A stretch of DNA of 64,000 nt from Bradyrhizobium icense (lineage in GTDB: Bacteria > Pseudomonadota > Alphaproteobacteria > Rhizobiales > Xanthobacteraceae). The position numbers and the translations under genes were made by a program. Below the pieces are notes generated by a model. The model was not told where the DNA came from, did no database searches, and saw nothing but the letters and a program-made list of their open reading frames with translations. Positions 16,144-25,039 of the stretch are shown one piece after another; within the stretch, counting starts at the first letter, position 1; each line of letters opens with the position of its first letter. Location of the stretch: positions 5,704,001 to 5,768,000 of the forward strand of contig NZ_CP016428.1 of assembly GCF_001693385.1 (NCBI RefSeq), written 5' to 3'.

Positions 16144-19100
16144 CTATTCGGCGGCCAGCCGTGCGGCAAGGTCCTCATCGGACATGAGATCCGGATCGAT
16201 GGCCATGAGCTCGCGCTTGGCCTTCTCCGTCAGCGAAACGACAGTCGCCCTCGACTGCTCGCCGATGCGATCCACCTCGACGATGGTGTCCATGTGCTCG
16301 AGCACCGCGACACGCTTTTCGAACGGCGCGGCGATCACGAATTGCAGGCCGAGCTTCTTGTAGAAGGCCATCATCTGGCGCTGGTTTCTGCCGTCCATCT
16401 TGGAGAACGCCTCGTCGAACATGGCGAGCGCAAAACCCGACGGCTTGCCGGCGCGCCGCTCGGCGCTGCCGTAGACGGCGGCGAGCGAGGCCCCGATCGC
16501 CACATAGATTGGCACCTGCTGCTCAGCGCCCGATCCCGTCCCACGACGCTGCTCCCATCGAGTGGACCGGCCTGTGGCGACGTCCTCCATGTGGATCTCG
16601 AAGGTGTAGAAGTTCCGGTAGTCCTCGAACTGCGTGAAGTCCTTCTCCGGATCCTCAAGGAGCGCCTCGAGCGCGACAATGGTGTCCTTGTGCGGGAAGT
16701 CGTCGGGCACGTCGCCGCGGAAGAGCATGTCCAGCGCTTCCGGAGAGGTCTTGCCGATCTCGATGATCTTGAGGATCGGCTGGAATTCCACGACTTGTGT
16801 GCGATGGAAAGAGTAGCGCTCGTTGTGGAAGGGGTGGGTCTGGAGGCTACGGTTCAGCGACTGGAGGTCCCGCTCCATCTTGCCGATCCTTGAGGTCAGG
16901 GCGTTGATGAACTCGCCGCGCAGCAGCGTCGAGGCCTTCTCGGCCGCCTCGCGCGCCTGCCGTTCGTACCTGCGCAGTTCGTTGGATTCGATGTCGTCGA
17001 TCAACTGCTCCATCCAGGGCTTCACTTCCTGGAGCGGCTCGCTTTCGATGCCGACTTGAGAACTCATGCCGAAATCGTCGAAGTATCCGTCCAGGAATTC
17101 CCGCACCCGGCGTTCGATACCCTTGCGCTCCACGTCCGACGCCTCGGCATCTTTCAGGGCTTTATCGGCGATGGAGCGATGCTTCTCCGCTTCGCTCTTT
17201 TGCAAACGCGTATCGAGGCGCGATCGGTAGGCGGCGCGGCCCTTCATCGCGGCGTAGAGTGACCGATTCTTGAGGAAGATCGATTGGGCGACTCTCAAGT
17301 TGAGTTCGGAGCCGGGCACGTTTTCTCCGTCCCCGAGCTTCCCTTCGATGAGCCGCACCTCGCCATTGTGCTTGTTGAAAGCCCTCTGCTGCGTCTCCCG
17401 CTCGACGCGCCGGCGTTCTTTGAGGTCCAGCTGCGCCTTCTTCTTCTCACGAAGCCCGCCGTCACCGGCTCCGTGCAGGGCGGATAATCTTGCCTGCGCA
17501 TCAGCCTTCTCGGCCTCGGCGGCGGAGAAGACTGCCGCACATAACTTCAGGCCGGCGCTCCCGTCGGTGCAAAGGGCCCTGAGGGCCGCGAATGCGGCGT
17601 CGGCTGCCTCCGCTTCCCTCGCCTTCTGGGAAACCGCGTCCTCGAGCGCCTCCGCCTGGTCCTGCAGCGCTCGCAGCGCGTTCGCCTGAGCCGCCTTGCC
17701 GATCTTGTGCTGCGACGGATCGATCGAACGATGGGTCCGTACCAGGCCGTCGTCGTAGAGACCGTCCTTCATGATGGCCCGGCCCGGCTTGTTAAACTGT
17801 TCGAGCGTGTCGGCAAGGCGCACGGAGCCGTAGCGGCGCATGATGAACGACAGCGCGTCCGGATCCTCGGTGCGGAAGATCGAGGGAAACGTTCCGCGGT
17901 CCGGCTTGGCCCTGAACTGCTCCAGCTTGTTGAGGCTTACCAGCGAGGTGTGACGGAATTCGCGGCGACCTTCCTTGAATATCGCCGTCGCCGCGCCGAT
18001 GTCCGGTCGGTCGACGAACACCGCGTCCCGGTCGCGGCCGAGAAGCGCTTCGGCGGCTCCCGCCCATTCAGGGTCCGCGACCTCGATCAACTCGCAGAGC
18101 ACCCGTGGCGCCATTCCCTTTTGCCGGAGTCTCAGGCACAGGCGCTCAGTGTCCGGCTCCAGGTGCGCACGCGCGCCTCCAGAGGCGTGCTGGCGGATGC
18201 GTTCGAGCAGATCGCCGCGTTGCGCGCGCAATTTCGACGCCTCGGCCATGATCGCCTGTCTCGCCTCGTCGACCTTGGCCGACCATGCTGGCGCCGAAGA
18301 CACGAATGCCTGCTCGGCCACCGAGAGTTCGTCGGCCACGGCTCCGACTTCCGCGTTCTTGGCTGCACCGAGGAGCTTCGCGACCGAGGGAATGAATTCG
18401 TCGAAGCCGCAGCCGTACATGGCGAGCAGCGGTCGAAGCCGTTGGATGTTCTCCACCCGCCCCCTGAATTCGGAAAGGGCCCGCTGCGCGGCCTGATCGG
18501 CAATCATGGCAGTCTGCGCCAATTCCTTCCGGCCCGTCCTGGCGTCATGTTCCGCGATCGCTGTCGTCAGGCGTTCGATCTCCCTGTCGATGGCCTTGAC
18601 GTCCTCGTCAATGAAGGCGAGCTCGGCTGTCGCCGCGGCCCGCTGCGCGGTCTCGTCGCGCAGCCTGGCCCGCAGGTCGCGATTGGTCGCCCTGGCCGCC
18701 AGCCAGTTGGCGCGCCTGGCGATCCATTCCTCGCGGAATTTCGTCTCAAGAGTCCTCTCCAGGCCCGCCAAGATTGCGCGCAGCGCCTTCAGGGCGTCGA
18801 GCTTCTCCCGCATCCTCCGGATCGTCTCGCTGATGTTGCGGTAAGTTTGGATCGACTCGCGCAGTTCTTTGATGCCGATCCGACTGTCTTCCAGGATGTA
18901 GTCCCGGACGAACTGGGTGGCGGTCTGGTTATGGTCGAGGGTCATCGCGTTCACGATGGACTTCTGCAGCGCGCTGGCGTTCTGCTCGCCGTAGGGCGCG
19001 TGCGGCACCAGATGGCGCATGTATTCGCGCACGTAGTCGCCGGCCCGGTCCCGGTGATTGACGAAATTCTGCTCGCCCACCGCCGCGACGATCCGGGCGC

Positions 19101-19581
19101 GGACGTCCTCCCATTGCGCGGGGAACTGCTGCGCTCCTTTGCGCTCGATGAAGTCCTTGGCCGTCAAGACCGTGCCGACGGCGACGAAGAGCGCCAGCAC
19201 CGTCTCCTTGCTGTCGGACTTCCGCGCCTCGAGAGCCATGCCGATCGTAACCGACGGCCGCTCTCGCTCGGTATCCTCGAATCCGAGCGCGATGTAGGTG
19301 CGGGCTTCGTCCCGCCGACGCTGGTCTTCGCCGAGCGTACCGAGGCAGTAGTCGACGACGCTGCGCTTGGATCCGCTACGGGACTTTCCGCTATCGCCCG
19401 CCACCGCGTTCAGGCGCAGGAAGCGCCGGTTGCCGCCGGTGAGAACGACCTGGGCCATGTCCAGGATGGTCGACTTGCCCGACCTGTTCTCGCCCAGCAC
19501 GCCGATGTGGCCGGCGACTGCGATGTCGGCAACGTCGAAGAGGTGCCAGTTCACCAAGGCAAGATGCCGCAATTCCATCAT
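16144..19581 (-). CDS. jetC: Wadjet JetC, SMC/MukB-like ATPase
   Basis: A 1145-residue SMC-like ATPase. Walker A GENRSGKS is at residues 30-37. Long charged coiled-coil regions fill the middle, and the C-terminal ATPase half has ALAMFDEAFSKMDGRN (Walker B and D-loop) and VPIYVAIGASLAAVYG (signature helix). It powers DNA loop extrusion in the Wadjet complex that removes circular plasmids. The start at 19581 (or the adjacent ATG at 19578) overlaps the jetB stop; the in-frame extension to 19995 lies inside jetB and was rejected. Confidence 0.92.
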   Translation of the reverse strand: MMELRHLALVNWHLFDVADIAVAGHIGVLGENRSGKSTILDMAQVVLTGGNRRFLRLNAVAGDSGKSRSGSKRSVVDYCLGTLGEDQRRRDEARTYIALGFEDTERERPSVTIGMALEARKSDSKETVLALFVAVGTVLTAKDFIERKGAQQFPAQWEDVRARIVAAVGEQNFVNHRDRAGDYVREYMRHLVPHAPYGEQNASALQKSIVNAMTLDHNQTATQFVRDYILEDSRIGIKELRESIQTYRNISETIRRMREKLDALKALRAILAGLERTLETKFREEWIARRANWLAARATNRDLRARLRDETAQRAAATAELAFIDEDVKAIDREIERLTTAIAEHDARTGRKELAQTAMIADQAAQRALSEFRGRVENIQRLRPLLAMYGCGFDEFIPSVAKLLGAAKNAEVGAVADELSVAEQAFVSSAPAWSAKVDEARQAIMAEASKLRAQRGDLLERIRQHASGGARAHLEPDTERLCLRLRQKGMAPRVLCELIEVADPEWAGAAEALLGRDRDAVFVDRPDIGAATAIFKEGRREFRHTSLVSLNKLEQFRAKPDRGTFPSIFRTEDPDALSFIMRRYGSVRLADTLEQFNKPGRAIMKDGLYDDGLVRTHRSIDPSQHKIGKAAQANALRALQDQAEALEDAVSQKAREAEAADAAFAALRALCTDGSAGLKLCAAVFSAAEAEKADAQARLSALHGAGDGGLREKKKAQLDLKERRRVERETQQRAFNKHNGEVRLIEGKLGDGENVPGSELNLRVAQSIFLKNRSLYAAMKGRAAYRSRLDTRLQKSEAEKHRSIADKALKDAEASDVERKGIERRVREFLDGYFDDFGMSSQVGIESEPLQEVKPWMEQLIDDIESNELRRYERQAREAAEKASTLLRGEFINALTSRIGKMERDLQSLNRSLQTHPFHNERYSFHRTQVVEFQPILKIIEIGKTSPEALDMLFRGDVPDDFPHKDTIVALEALLEDPEKDFTQFEDYRNFYTFEIHMEDVATGRSTRWEQRRGTGSGAEQQVPIYVAIGASLAAVYGSAERRAGKPSGFALAMFDEAFSKMDGRNQRQMMAFYKKLGLQFVIAAPFEKRVAVLEHMDTIVEVDRIGEQSRATVVSLTEKAKRELMAIDPDLMSDEDLAARLAAE

Positions 19582-20216
19582 GCCTCGCCTCCGGCGTCCC
19601 GCGGAAAGCGGGCCTCCTCGCTGCGGACGTAGCGCTCGAGCCTCTGCAGGGCGTCGCCGCCGCTGATGAGCTTGATCATCGGCCGGATCCGGACCTCGCA
19701 GTCCTGCTGCTCGTTGTCGAAGTCTCCGATCTCGACCAAGCTGCGCTGGGCGGCCTCCTTGAGGATGTCGCGGAAGCGCTGACTTGAGACGGCGCTGCCC
19801 CCGTTGGGCTGCACCATCTCCCGATAGCGATCGAACAGGTCGTTGATGGTGGTGACGACGACCGCCCTGTCTTCCATCGCGCCCGTGTTGATCTCCTGCT
19901 GCCAATAGGCGGCGAGGACGAGCATCACGATGGTTTCGTCCAATTTCATCCGCGGCAGCGGCACGTCTTCGTCCATGGCAACGATGCCGGCCCATTGGGC
20001 TTCCGGATCGCGATGGAGGCGGTAGCCGCAGGTGTCGAAAAAGCCGTCGACCGCGTCGCGGAAGCGCCCGTCCATGATTGTGTTGTAGATGGTGCCAGTC
20101 CGGGGGTCGCCTGCGAACACGAACTGGCGACGCAGCAGGAAGTGCAGCGCTTTGCGCAGATCGGCTGCCTTGTCGGCGCCAGCAGAGCGCTCGATGTTCT
20201 CGAACTCGCTAAGCAT
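19578..20216 (-). CDS. jetB: Wadjet JetB, MukE-like (DUF4194)
   Basis: A 212-residue protein of the DUF4194/MukE-like type that bridges the kleisin JetA and the JetC heads. Recognisable parts are LRKALHFLLRRQFVFAGDP, MKLDETIVMLVLAAYWQQE and a winged-helix-like VSSQRFRDILKEAAQRSLVE. It overlaps jetA by eight bases and jetC by four, so all four subunits are translationally linked. Confidence 0.88.
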   Translation of the reverse strand: MLSEFENIERSAGADKAADLRKALHFLLRRQFVFAGDPRTGTIYNTIMDGRFRDAVDGFFDTCGYRLHRDPEAQWAGIVAMDEDVPLPRMKLDETIVMLVLAAYWQQEINTGAMEDRAVVVTTINDLFDRYREMVQPNGGSAVSSQRFRDILKEAAQRSLVEIGDFDNEQQDCEVRIRPMIKLISGGDALQRLERYVRSEEARFPRDAGGEA

Positions 20217-21729
20217 GCGCTACTCCCTTTCGGAGGCCGCCGCGACGGATCACGAAATTGGCGCATCTGAGCCATTCGCTGTCGTGCGGCGGAGTATCGG
20301 GCGATGGCTGCAGATCGAAGCTGCCGGCGACCTGCGGCGGCACCTCGCCCGTCAGGGCGTACCGACGGGCGGAGTCGAACGCGAGGAAGTCGTCGACCGT
20401 CTCGATTTCGACGAAACGCGCTTCCTTGGTCCCGAACGGTGGGACCTGCCCTTCGAGGAACTTGCGGACGTCCTCCGGACGAGGCGCGATGCGCGCGATG
20501 TACTCGAGCCGGAGTTGCTTCCGCAGTTCGTAGAGCGGGTCGGATGGTGGCGCCGGGAGCTCCCTTGCTTCGACGGGCCGGCGGGGCTGTCGGGTCGACG
20601 CCTGATGGTGCTCCGACCAGGGGGAGGCCAGCGGCTCGACGCTCCATTCGACGGTCGCCTGGTCGTGGCGTCCGTCCCGCAGCAGGGCGTCGAGGCGGCG
20701 GACCAGGTCGCCGGCGCGGCCGACCAGACCTTGTGCGCCGCGCTCGGCGTACTTGATGGTATTGCGAACGCGCGCTTCGAGTTGTCGCCGGAACGTTTCG
20801 ATACGCTCGAACATCTCGCCGATCTGCTCGAAGATGTTCTCGATCGCCAGCAGGTCGTCGGCGGCGGCCGTATGGCCGTCTTCGACATCTGACGCCATGC
20901 TGGCCGCCGCGTATTCCTCTGCGAGCACCTGCATCGTGTCCGGCGTGTAGGAGATCCTGCGCGCCAGGTCGACGATGGCGTCGCGGAAACGGTAGGGATG
21001 GTTCACCGTCAGGATGGACTCGAAGTCCTTCAGCAGGAGCTGATCGACGAACTCCTCGAAGAAGGCCTCCAGGCGGGTACCGATTGTCTTCGACTCCATG
21101 ACCGTCCGCCTGATCCGCTTGAGGTCGGCGAGGATCGCCCGAAGGCTCTTGGTGAACTGGTCGGCCTGGTTGCGCGCCTCACGCACCGCGAGCGCGGCTT
21201 CGCGCTGCTTGCGATCGGTCACCTCGGGCGTGAGCTTCTCCACTGCCTCGAGGTTCAGACGAATCTGGACGATCAGGCCGCCGAATCTTTGGGAGAGGTC
21301 CTTGTTCAGGCTCGCCAGTCGCTGGATCACCAGCAAGGGTCCCATCGCCATGTCGACGGTGACCCGCAGGCCGTATTCCTCTTCCTCGAGCCAGCCCCAA
21401 TCAACCAGGCGCGAGTAGAGTTGTCGGGCCAAGCCGAGCGCCTTGTCGCCTTTCTCGGATGCGAAAGCGAGGTCGGCTTTACGGATCCGGCGGCGGCCCG
21501 CCGAGATCACGTCCGGCAGGCCGCCGAAATTGTCGCCCTCGTTCCACAGCGAAGGATTGGCGCGCATGACATCGTAGATGGCGTGCACGACCTGCCGCGG
21601 TGTCGGGAATGCCGGAGCCCCCGTGAAGAAGCGTTCGTGCAGATCCAGCAGGCAGGCCGCGTAAAGGTGCTTGTGGTCCCTCGAAAACACCAGGAACGCC
21701 TCGTCGTGCAAATGGCGGAACAAGGACAA
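20209..21729 (-). CDS. jetA: Wadjet JetA, kleisin-like (MukF-type) subunit
   Basis: A 506-residue kleisin-like subunit, first gene of the jetABCD operon. The N-terminal winged-helix part begins MSLFRHLHDEAFLVFSRDHK; the middle is helical and the C terminus ends in WLRCANFVIRRGGLRKG. JetA dimerises and links two JetBC motors. The gene order jetA-B-C-D and subunit lengths fit a complete type I Wadjet system with no visible lesion. Confidence 0.88.
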   Translation of the reverse strand: MSLFRHLHDEAFLVFSRDHKHLYAACLLDLHERFFTGAPAFPTPRQVVHAIYDVMRANPSLWNEGDNFGGLPDVISAGRRRIRKADLAFASEKGDKALGLARQLYSRLVDWGWLEEEEYGLRVTVDMAMGPLLVIQRLASLNKDLSQRFGGLIVQIRLNLEAVEKLTPEVTDRKQREAALAVREARNQADQFTKSLRAILADLKRIRRTVMESKTIGTRLEAFFEEFVDQLLLKDFESILTVNHPYRFRDAIVDLARRISYTPDTMQVLAEEYAAASMASDVEDGHTAAADDLLAIENIFEQIGEMFERIETFRRQLEARVRNTIKYAERGAQGLVGRAGDLVRRLDALLRDGRHDQATVEWSVEPLASPWSEHHQASTRQPRRPVEARELPAPPSDPLYELRKQLRLEYIARIAPRPEDVRKFLEGQVPPFGTKEARFVEIETVDDFLAFDSARRYALTGEVPPQVAGSFDLQPSPDTPPHDSEWLRCANFVIRRGGLRKGVAHA

Positions 21730-21801
21730 TGGATGTTGCTCCCTGGACCGCCTTCATCCCGGAGGATGGATCAAGCCGGCCTCAAACTCATGACCTGCCG
21801 A

Positions 21802-21872
21802 GAGAATATTTCCACTTGAGACGTATCGCGGGGAAGGCGCAACCCAACACGTTATGTTCATTGAATATTCTC
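21802..21872. repeat. Spaced inverted repeat upstream of jetA
   Basis: GAGAATATT (21802-21810) and AATATTCTC (21864-21872) face each other across 53 bases between jetA and the acetyltransferase toxin gene. The position fits either a regulatory site for jetABCD or part of the 3' end of the toxin-antitoxin transcript. No strong -35/-10 pair is assigned. Confidence 0.4.
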
Positions 21873-21897
21873 GGCACTGGGTGAATGTGGCGAACTG

Positions 21898-22425
21898 TTA
21901 GGGCAGCGCGTCGATTATCGTTTCTATCGGAAGATAGAAAGTTCTTGAACCGATGGGGCTTTCAATGAACTCGGCCTCTTTCCAAAAGGCTGCTGCGTTA
22001 TCATCGATGGCATGCACGAGGATTGCGCGAATTCCTATCGTTTCCGAGGCGTGCACAATCTGATGGAGCGCGTGTTGGAGGAGGTCCAATCCAATGCCCT
22101 TTCCCTTATAGGAAAGGTCCCGGGCTAAGCGCCCGATAATAGCGACGGGGACCTGGTTCGGCAGCCCATGTCGCTTAATAGGCTTGGGGATCGCCGCCCG
22201 CTCAACACTCCCCGAGGCTATGCAATAGTATCCAATGACCACGTTATCTTCGCACATCACGTAAGTGCGCGCGGTCTTGCCCTCGCTATCAAGAGCACGA
22301 TTCTTCAACCAATCGTCCAACGCTTCATTGCCGCTGTGAAAGCGGCTGAAGTCGTGCGTAGGCTTCAGGAGTGTGGGAGCTATCAAACCCCCACGCCTCC
22401 CGGGATGCTCTATTACTTCTGCCAA
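21898..22425 (-). CDS. GNAT acetyltransferase toxin (TacT-like)
   Basis: A 175-residue GNAT-fold protein. The acetyl-CoA-binding segment IIGRLARDLSYKGKGIGLDL contains the R/Q-x-x-G-x-G/A loop as KGKGIG, and the N-terminal DFSRFHSGNEALDDWLKNRA is typical of TacT-like toxins. Such toxins acetylate aminoacyl-tRNA and stop translation. It overlaps the upstream DUF1778-type antitoxin gene by 13 bases. Confidence 0.85.
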   Translation of the reverse strand: MAEVIEHPGRRGGLIAPTLLKPTHDFSRFHSGNEALDDWLKNRALDSEGKTARTYVMCEDNVVIGYYCIASGSVERAAIPKPIKRHGLPNQVPVAIIGRLARDLSYKGKGIGLDLLQHALHQIVHASETIGIRAILVHAIDDNAAAFWKEAEFIESPIGSRTFYLPIETIIDALP

Positions 22426-22787
22426 AGCGGCTTACGCTTCATTAGTGCCTTGAGCTTTGCGCCTGCGGGAGGCGGGTTATCCAAGGCGGCTATAAAAGCG
22501 TCGTGCTTCTCTGGCTCAAGGACGAACAGCCTTTGGTCCAATAGAACATCGATCGCATGCTGACGCGCGCTATCGAGCATGAACTCACTGAGCGATTTAC
22601 CAACGGCCACAGCCGCAGTATCGATTAGATGCTTAACTTGGACAGTTGCGCGGATATGTATATTGGTTTCGCTTCGGGCGCGCCGCGTCTTTGTACGCGT
22701 CCTCGGACGCTCTAATACTGCTGCGTGTTCCATTGCGAACTCTCCCACGGTCTCAACAACATCAACTTTTAATTTCGCAACTTTCAT
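22413..22787 (-). CDS. DUF1778 (TacA-like) antitoxin
   Basis: A 124-residue protein with a ribbon-helix-helix-like segment NIHIRATVQVKHLIDTAAVA followed by GKSLSEFMLDSARQHA, the DUF1778 pattern, and a C-terminal toxin-binding tail. The ATG at 22787 has AGAAGG at good distance; an internal ATG at 22733 with GGGAG is an alternative start. The pair probably represses its own promoter and neutralises the acetyltransferase. Confidence 0.82.
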   Translation of the reverse strand: MKVAKLKVDVVETVGEFAMEHAAVLERPRTRTKTRRARSETNIHIRATVQVKHLIDTAAVAVGKSLSEFMLDSARQHAIDVLLDQRLFVLEPEKHDAFIAALDNPPPAGAKLKALMKRKPLWQK

Positions 22788-23106
22788 CGCCTTCTATATT
22801 GCATGTGTGTACACAACGTCAACACAGTTCCTGGGTTCCAACAATAATAGCCCTGATGACGGTCGAAATTGCCGAAATTGGTCCTATATTGACCTAATAG
22901 ACCGCCCGAAACGCCCCAGAGGTCCGAACCAGCCACCAAACGACAGAGACCCGCTGCGGCACAGCAGGCTTGCGGAACTTCTTGGCCCAGCCCGCCTTTC
23001 GCCGCTTCTCCTTTCGCGGCATCAAGCATTGCTTCCTTTTCCCGGCGCGTTCCGTGTCGCGAATACCGAGCGCAACGCGATTGCGGTAACGGAAGCATAA
23101 CCTTAA

Positions 23107-23183
23107 TCCGATAAACGTGTTTTATGCAATTCGACGCATAATGTCCATTTATGCGCCATCTGCCATATTGCGATTTTATCGGA
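23107..23183. promoter_or_regulatory. Candidate HipB operator region
   Basis: TCCGATAAA (23107-23115) and TTTATCGGA (23175-23183) form an inverted repeat that brackets the promoter region of hipBA, with further short ATGCG/CGCAT elements between. HipB-type regulators bind paired inverted sites upstream of their own operon. The right arm ends 29 bases before the hipB ATG. Confidence 0.5.
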
Positions 23184-23211
23184 ATTAGCGCATACTAGGT
23201 CGCGGTAAAAT

Positions 23212-23463
23212 ATGACCGACCTCGCCCGCACACCGAACCAGATTGGCAACCTGATCCGCCGCACCCGTAAGAAGTGGGGGCTCAGCCAGTCGCAGGTCGG
23301 CGCGCGGGCGGGCTTGCGGCAGGAGACAATCTCGCTCATCGAAACTGGCCATCCGGCAGCCAAGCTTGACACCATCCTTGCGGTACTCGCGGCCCTGGAC
23401 CTTGAGTTCCGGATCGTCCCGCGCAGCAAAGGCACAGCCGCCGACCTTGAGGACATTTTTTGA
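23212..23463 (+). CDS. hipB: HipB-like XRE antitoxin/repressor
   Basis: An 83-residue XRE protein. The helix-turn-helix reads NLIRRTRKKWGLSQSQVGAR and GLRQETISLIETGHPAAKLD. It is followed with a one-base overlap (TGATG) by the HipA-type kinase. HipB neutralises HipA and represses the operon. The length and order match the classic hipBA module. Confidence 0.88.
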   Translation: MTDLARTPNQIGNLIRRTRKKWGLSQSQVGARAGLRQETISLIETGHPAAKLDTILAVLAALDLEFRIVPRSKGTAADLEDIF

Positions 23464-24788
23464 TGCCCCGGCGTCGCCGCCATGAGCCGCTGCGCGTGCT
23501 CCTCAACAACCGCCTCGTCGGCCTGCTGAGCAAGGCGGCGACTGGCGCTATTGAATACCGGTACGAGGCTGACTGGCTCGGATGGGAACATGCCCTGCCA
23601 GTCTCGCTCTCGCTGCCGCTGCGGGAGGATGCCTTCCGCGGCGAAGCCGTCACGGCCGTCTTCGACAATCTGCTACCTGACTCCGACGCGCTCCGTCGCC
23701 GGGTAGCGCAAAAGGTCGGCGCCGCCGGGACCGACGCCTACAGCCTGCTCGCTGCTATCGGCAGGGACTGCGTCGGCGCCCTGCAATTCATTGCCGACGA
23801 TGATGATCATCATGATGATGATCACCATGGCGATGGTCGCACCATCGCCGGCGATGCCGTCGATGACGAAGCGATTGAAAAGCTCCTCAACGGGCTTGCC
23901 GAGACTCCGCTCGGACTTACGCGCGACGATCATTTCCGGATTTCCGTGGCAGGAGCACAGGAGAAAACGGCGCTGCTGCGGCACGGCGGCAAGTGGCTCA
24001 AGCCGCACGGCACCACGCCGACGACCCATATTTTCAAGACGCAGATCGGGGAGCTGCCCAACGGTATCGACCTTTCGAACAGCGTCGAAAATGAATACTA
24101 CTGCCTGAGACTTGCCGCCGCCTCCGGCCTGCCGGTGAACCATGCCGAGATTGCGACTTTCGGTAAGACCACGGCGCTCGTCATCGAGCGCTTCGACCGG
24201 CGGTGGACGAAGGATGGCCGCCTGCTCCGCCTGCCGCAGGAGGACTGCTGTCAGGCCCTGGCGGTCCCGCCGACGCGCAAATACCAGAGCGATGGCGGTC
24301 CCGGCATGGTGAAGCTTCTTGATCTGCTCAAAGGCAGCGACACGCCTGCTGATGATCAGGCGACGCTGCTCAGAGCGCAAATCTTCTTTTGGCTGATTGG
24401 TGCGACCGATGGCCATGCGAAGAATTTCAGCATCTTCATCACGCCCGGCGGCCGCTACCATCTGACACCGCTTTACGACGTGCTCACGGCACAGCCGAGT
24501 CTGGACACCGGTCAAATTCAGCGCAAGCAGATGAAGCTCGCAATGTCGGTAGGAACAAACAATCACTACAGGATTGCCGAAGTACACGGCCGGCATTTCT
24601 TGCAGACAGGCGAAGCGGCGGGCGTACCGAAAAAGCTCGTTCAGGAATCAATCGAACGTGTCGCCTCTACCGCTGAAGCTGCGCTCGCCAAAATCGAAAG
24701 CGAGCTGCCAAAGGGCTTTCCCGAGGCAATCCATAATTCGGTGAAAACCGCGGCTATGCTGCGCCTGAGTTCATTGAAAGTGCATTAG
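23463..24788 (+). CDS. hipA: HipA-type serine/threonine kinase toxin
   Basis: A 441-residue HipA-family kinase. Conserved parts include FRISVAGAQEKTALLRHGGK (phosphorylation/P-loop region), HIFKTQI, NEYYCLRLAAASGLPVNHAE and the catalytic GATDGHAKNFSIF. HipA kinases phosphorylate aminoacyl-tRNA synthetases and induce dormancy. The ATG at 23463 is preferred to the TTG just before it. An unusual Asp/His-rich stretch lies at residues 112-124, encoded by a GAT/CAT simple repeat. Confidence 0.9.
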   Translation: MPRRRRHEPLRVLLNNRLVGLLSKAATGAIEYRYEADWLGWEHALPVSLSLPLREDAFRGEAVTAVFDNLLPDSDALRRRVAQKVGAAGTDAYSLLAAIGRDCVGALQFIADDDDHHDDDHHGDGRTIAGDAVDDEAIEKLLNGLAETPLGLTRDDHFRISVAGAQEKTALLRHGGKWLKPHGTTPTTHIFKTQIGELPNGIDLSNSVENEYYCLRLAAASGLPVNHAEIATFGKTTALVIERFDRRWTKDGRLLRLPQEDCCQALAVPPTRKYQSDGGPGMVKLLDLLKGSDTPADDQATLLRAQIFFWLIGATDGHAKNFSIFITPGGRYHLTPLYDVLTAQPSLDTGQIQRKQMKLAMSVGTNNHYRIAEVHGRHFLQTGEAAGVPKKLVQESIERVASTAEAALAKIESELPKGFPEAIHNSVKTAAMLRLSSLKVH

Positions 24789-25039
24789 CAGAAAGTTTAC
24801 GGTTGCTACCGGGGGCGAACTGCATTTGCGCCGTATGGCGCTTGCGTCCGCACGGCCGCCGTTGACCAACACGTACGAAGTGGTCGCCGAACGAAGACCT
24901 GCTGGATTGGATTCTGCGGCACCGCCCGCAATAGCGCCCCCTGGGTTGCCCGCGCCGCTAACTCCTCAGAACAGCTTGGCATTCAACCCGAATAGCTAGA
25001 GAGTGGCTTGTCAAGCAAGCCTAGTTATGCGAACTTTTG
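24789..25039. other. Intergenic region with palindrome before mocR
   Basis: No gene is seen. GGCTTG-TCAAG-CAAGCC (25005-25021) is a perfect short palindrome ending 18 bases before the mocR ATG, a plausible site for autoregulation. Confidence 0.4.

Noticed and set aside
17707..19632. Open frame of 641 codons on the plus strand
   Set aside because: It is the antisense shadow of jetC; composition is arginine/valine-rich and lacks any family motif, while the minus strand has clear SMC motifs.
19582..19995. N-terminal extension of jetC
   Set aside because: It overlaps jetB almost entirely and is low-complexity; the ATG pair at 19581/19578 gives a normal JetC start.
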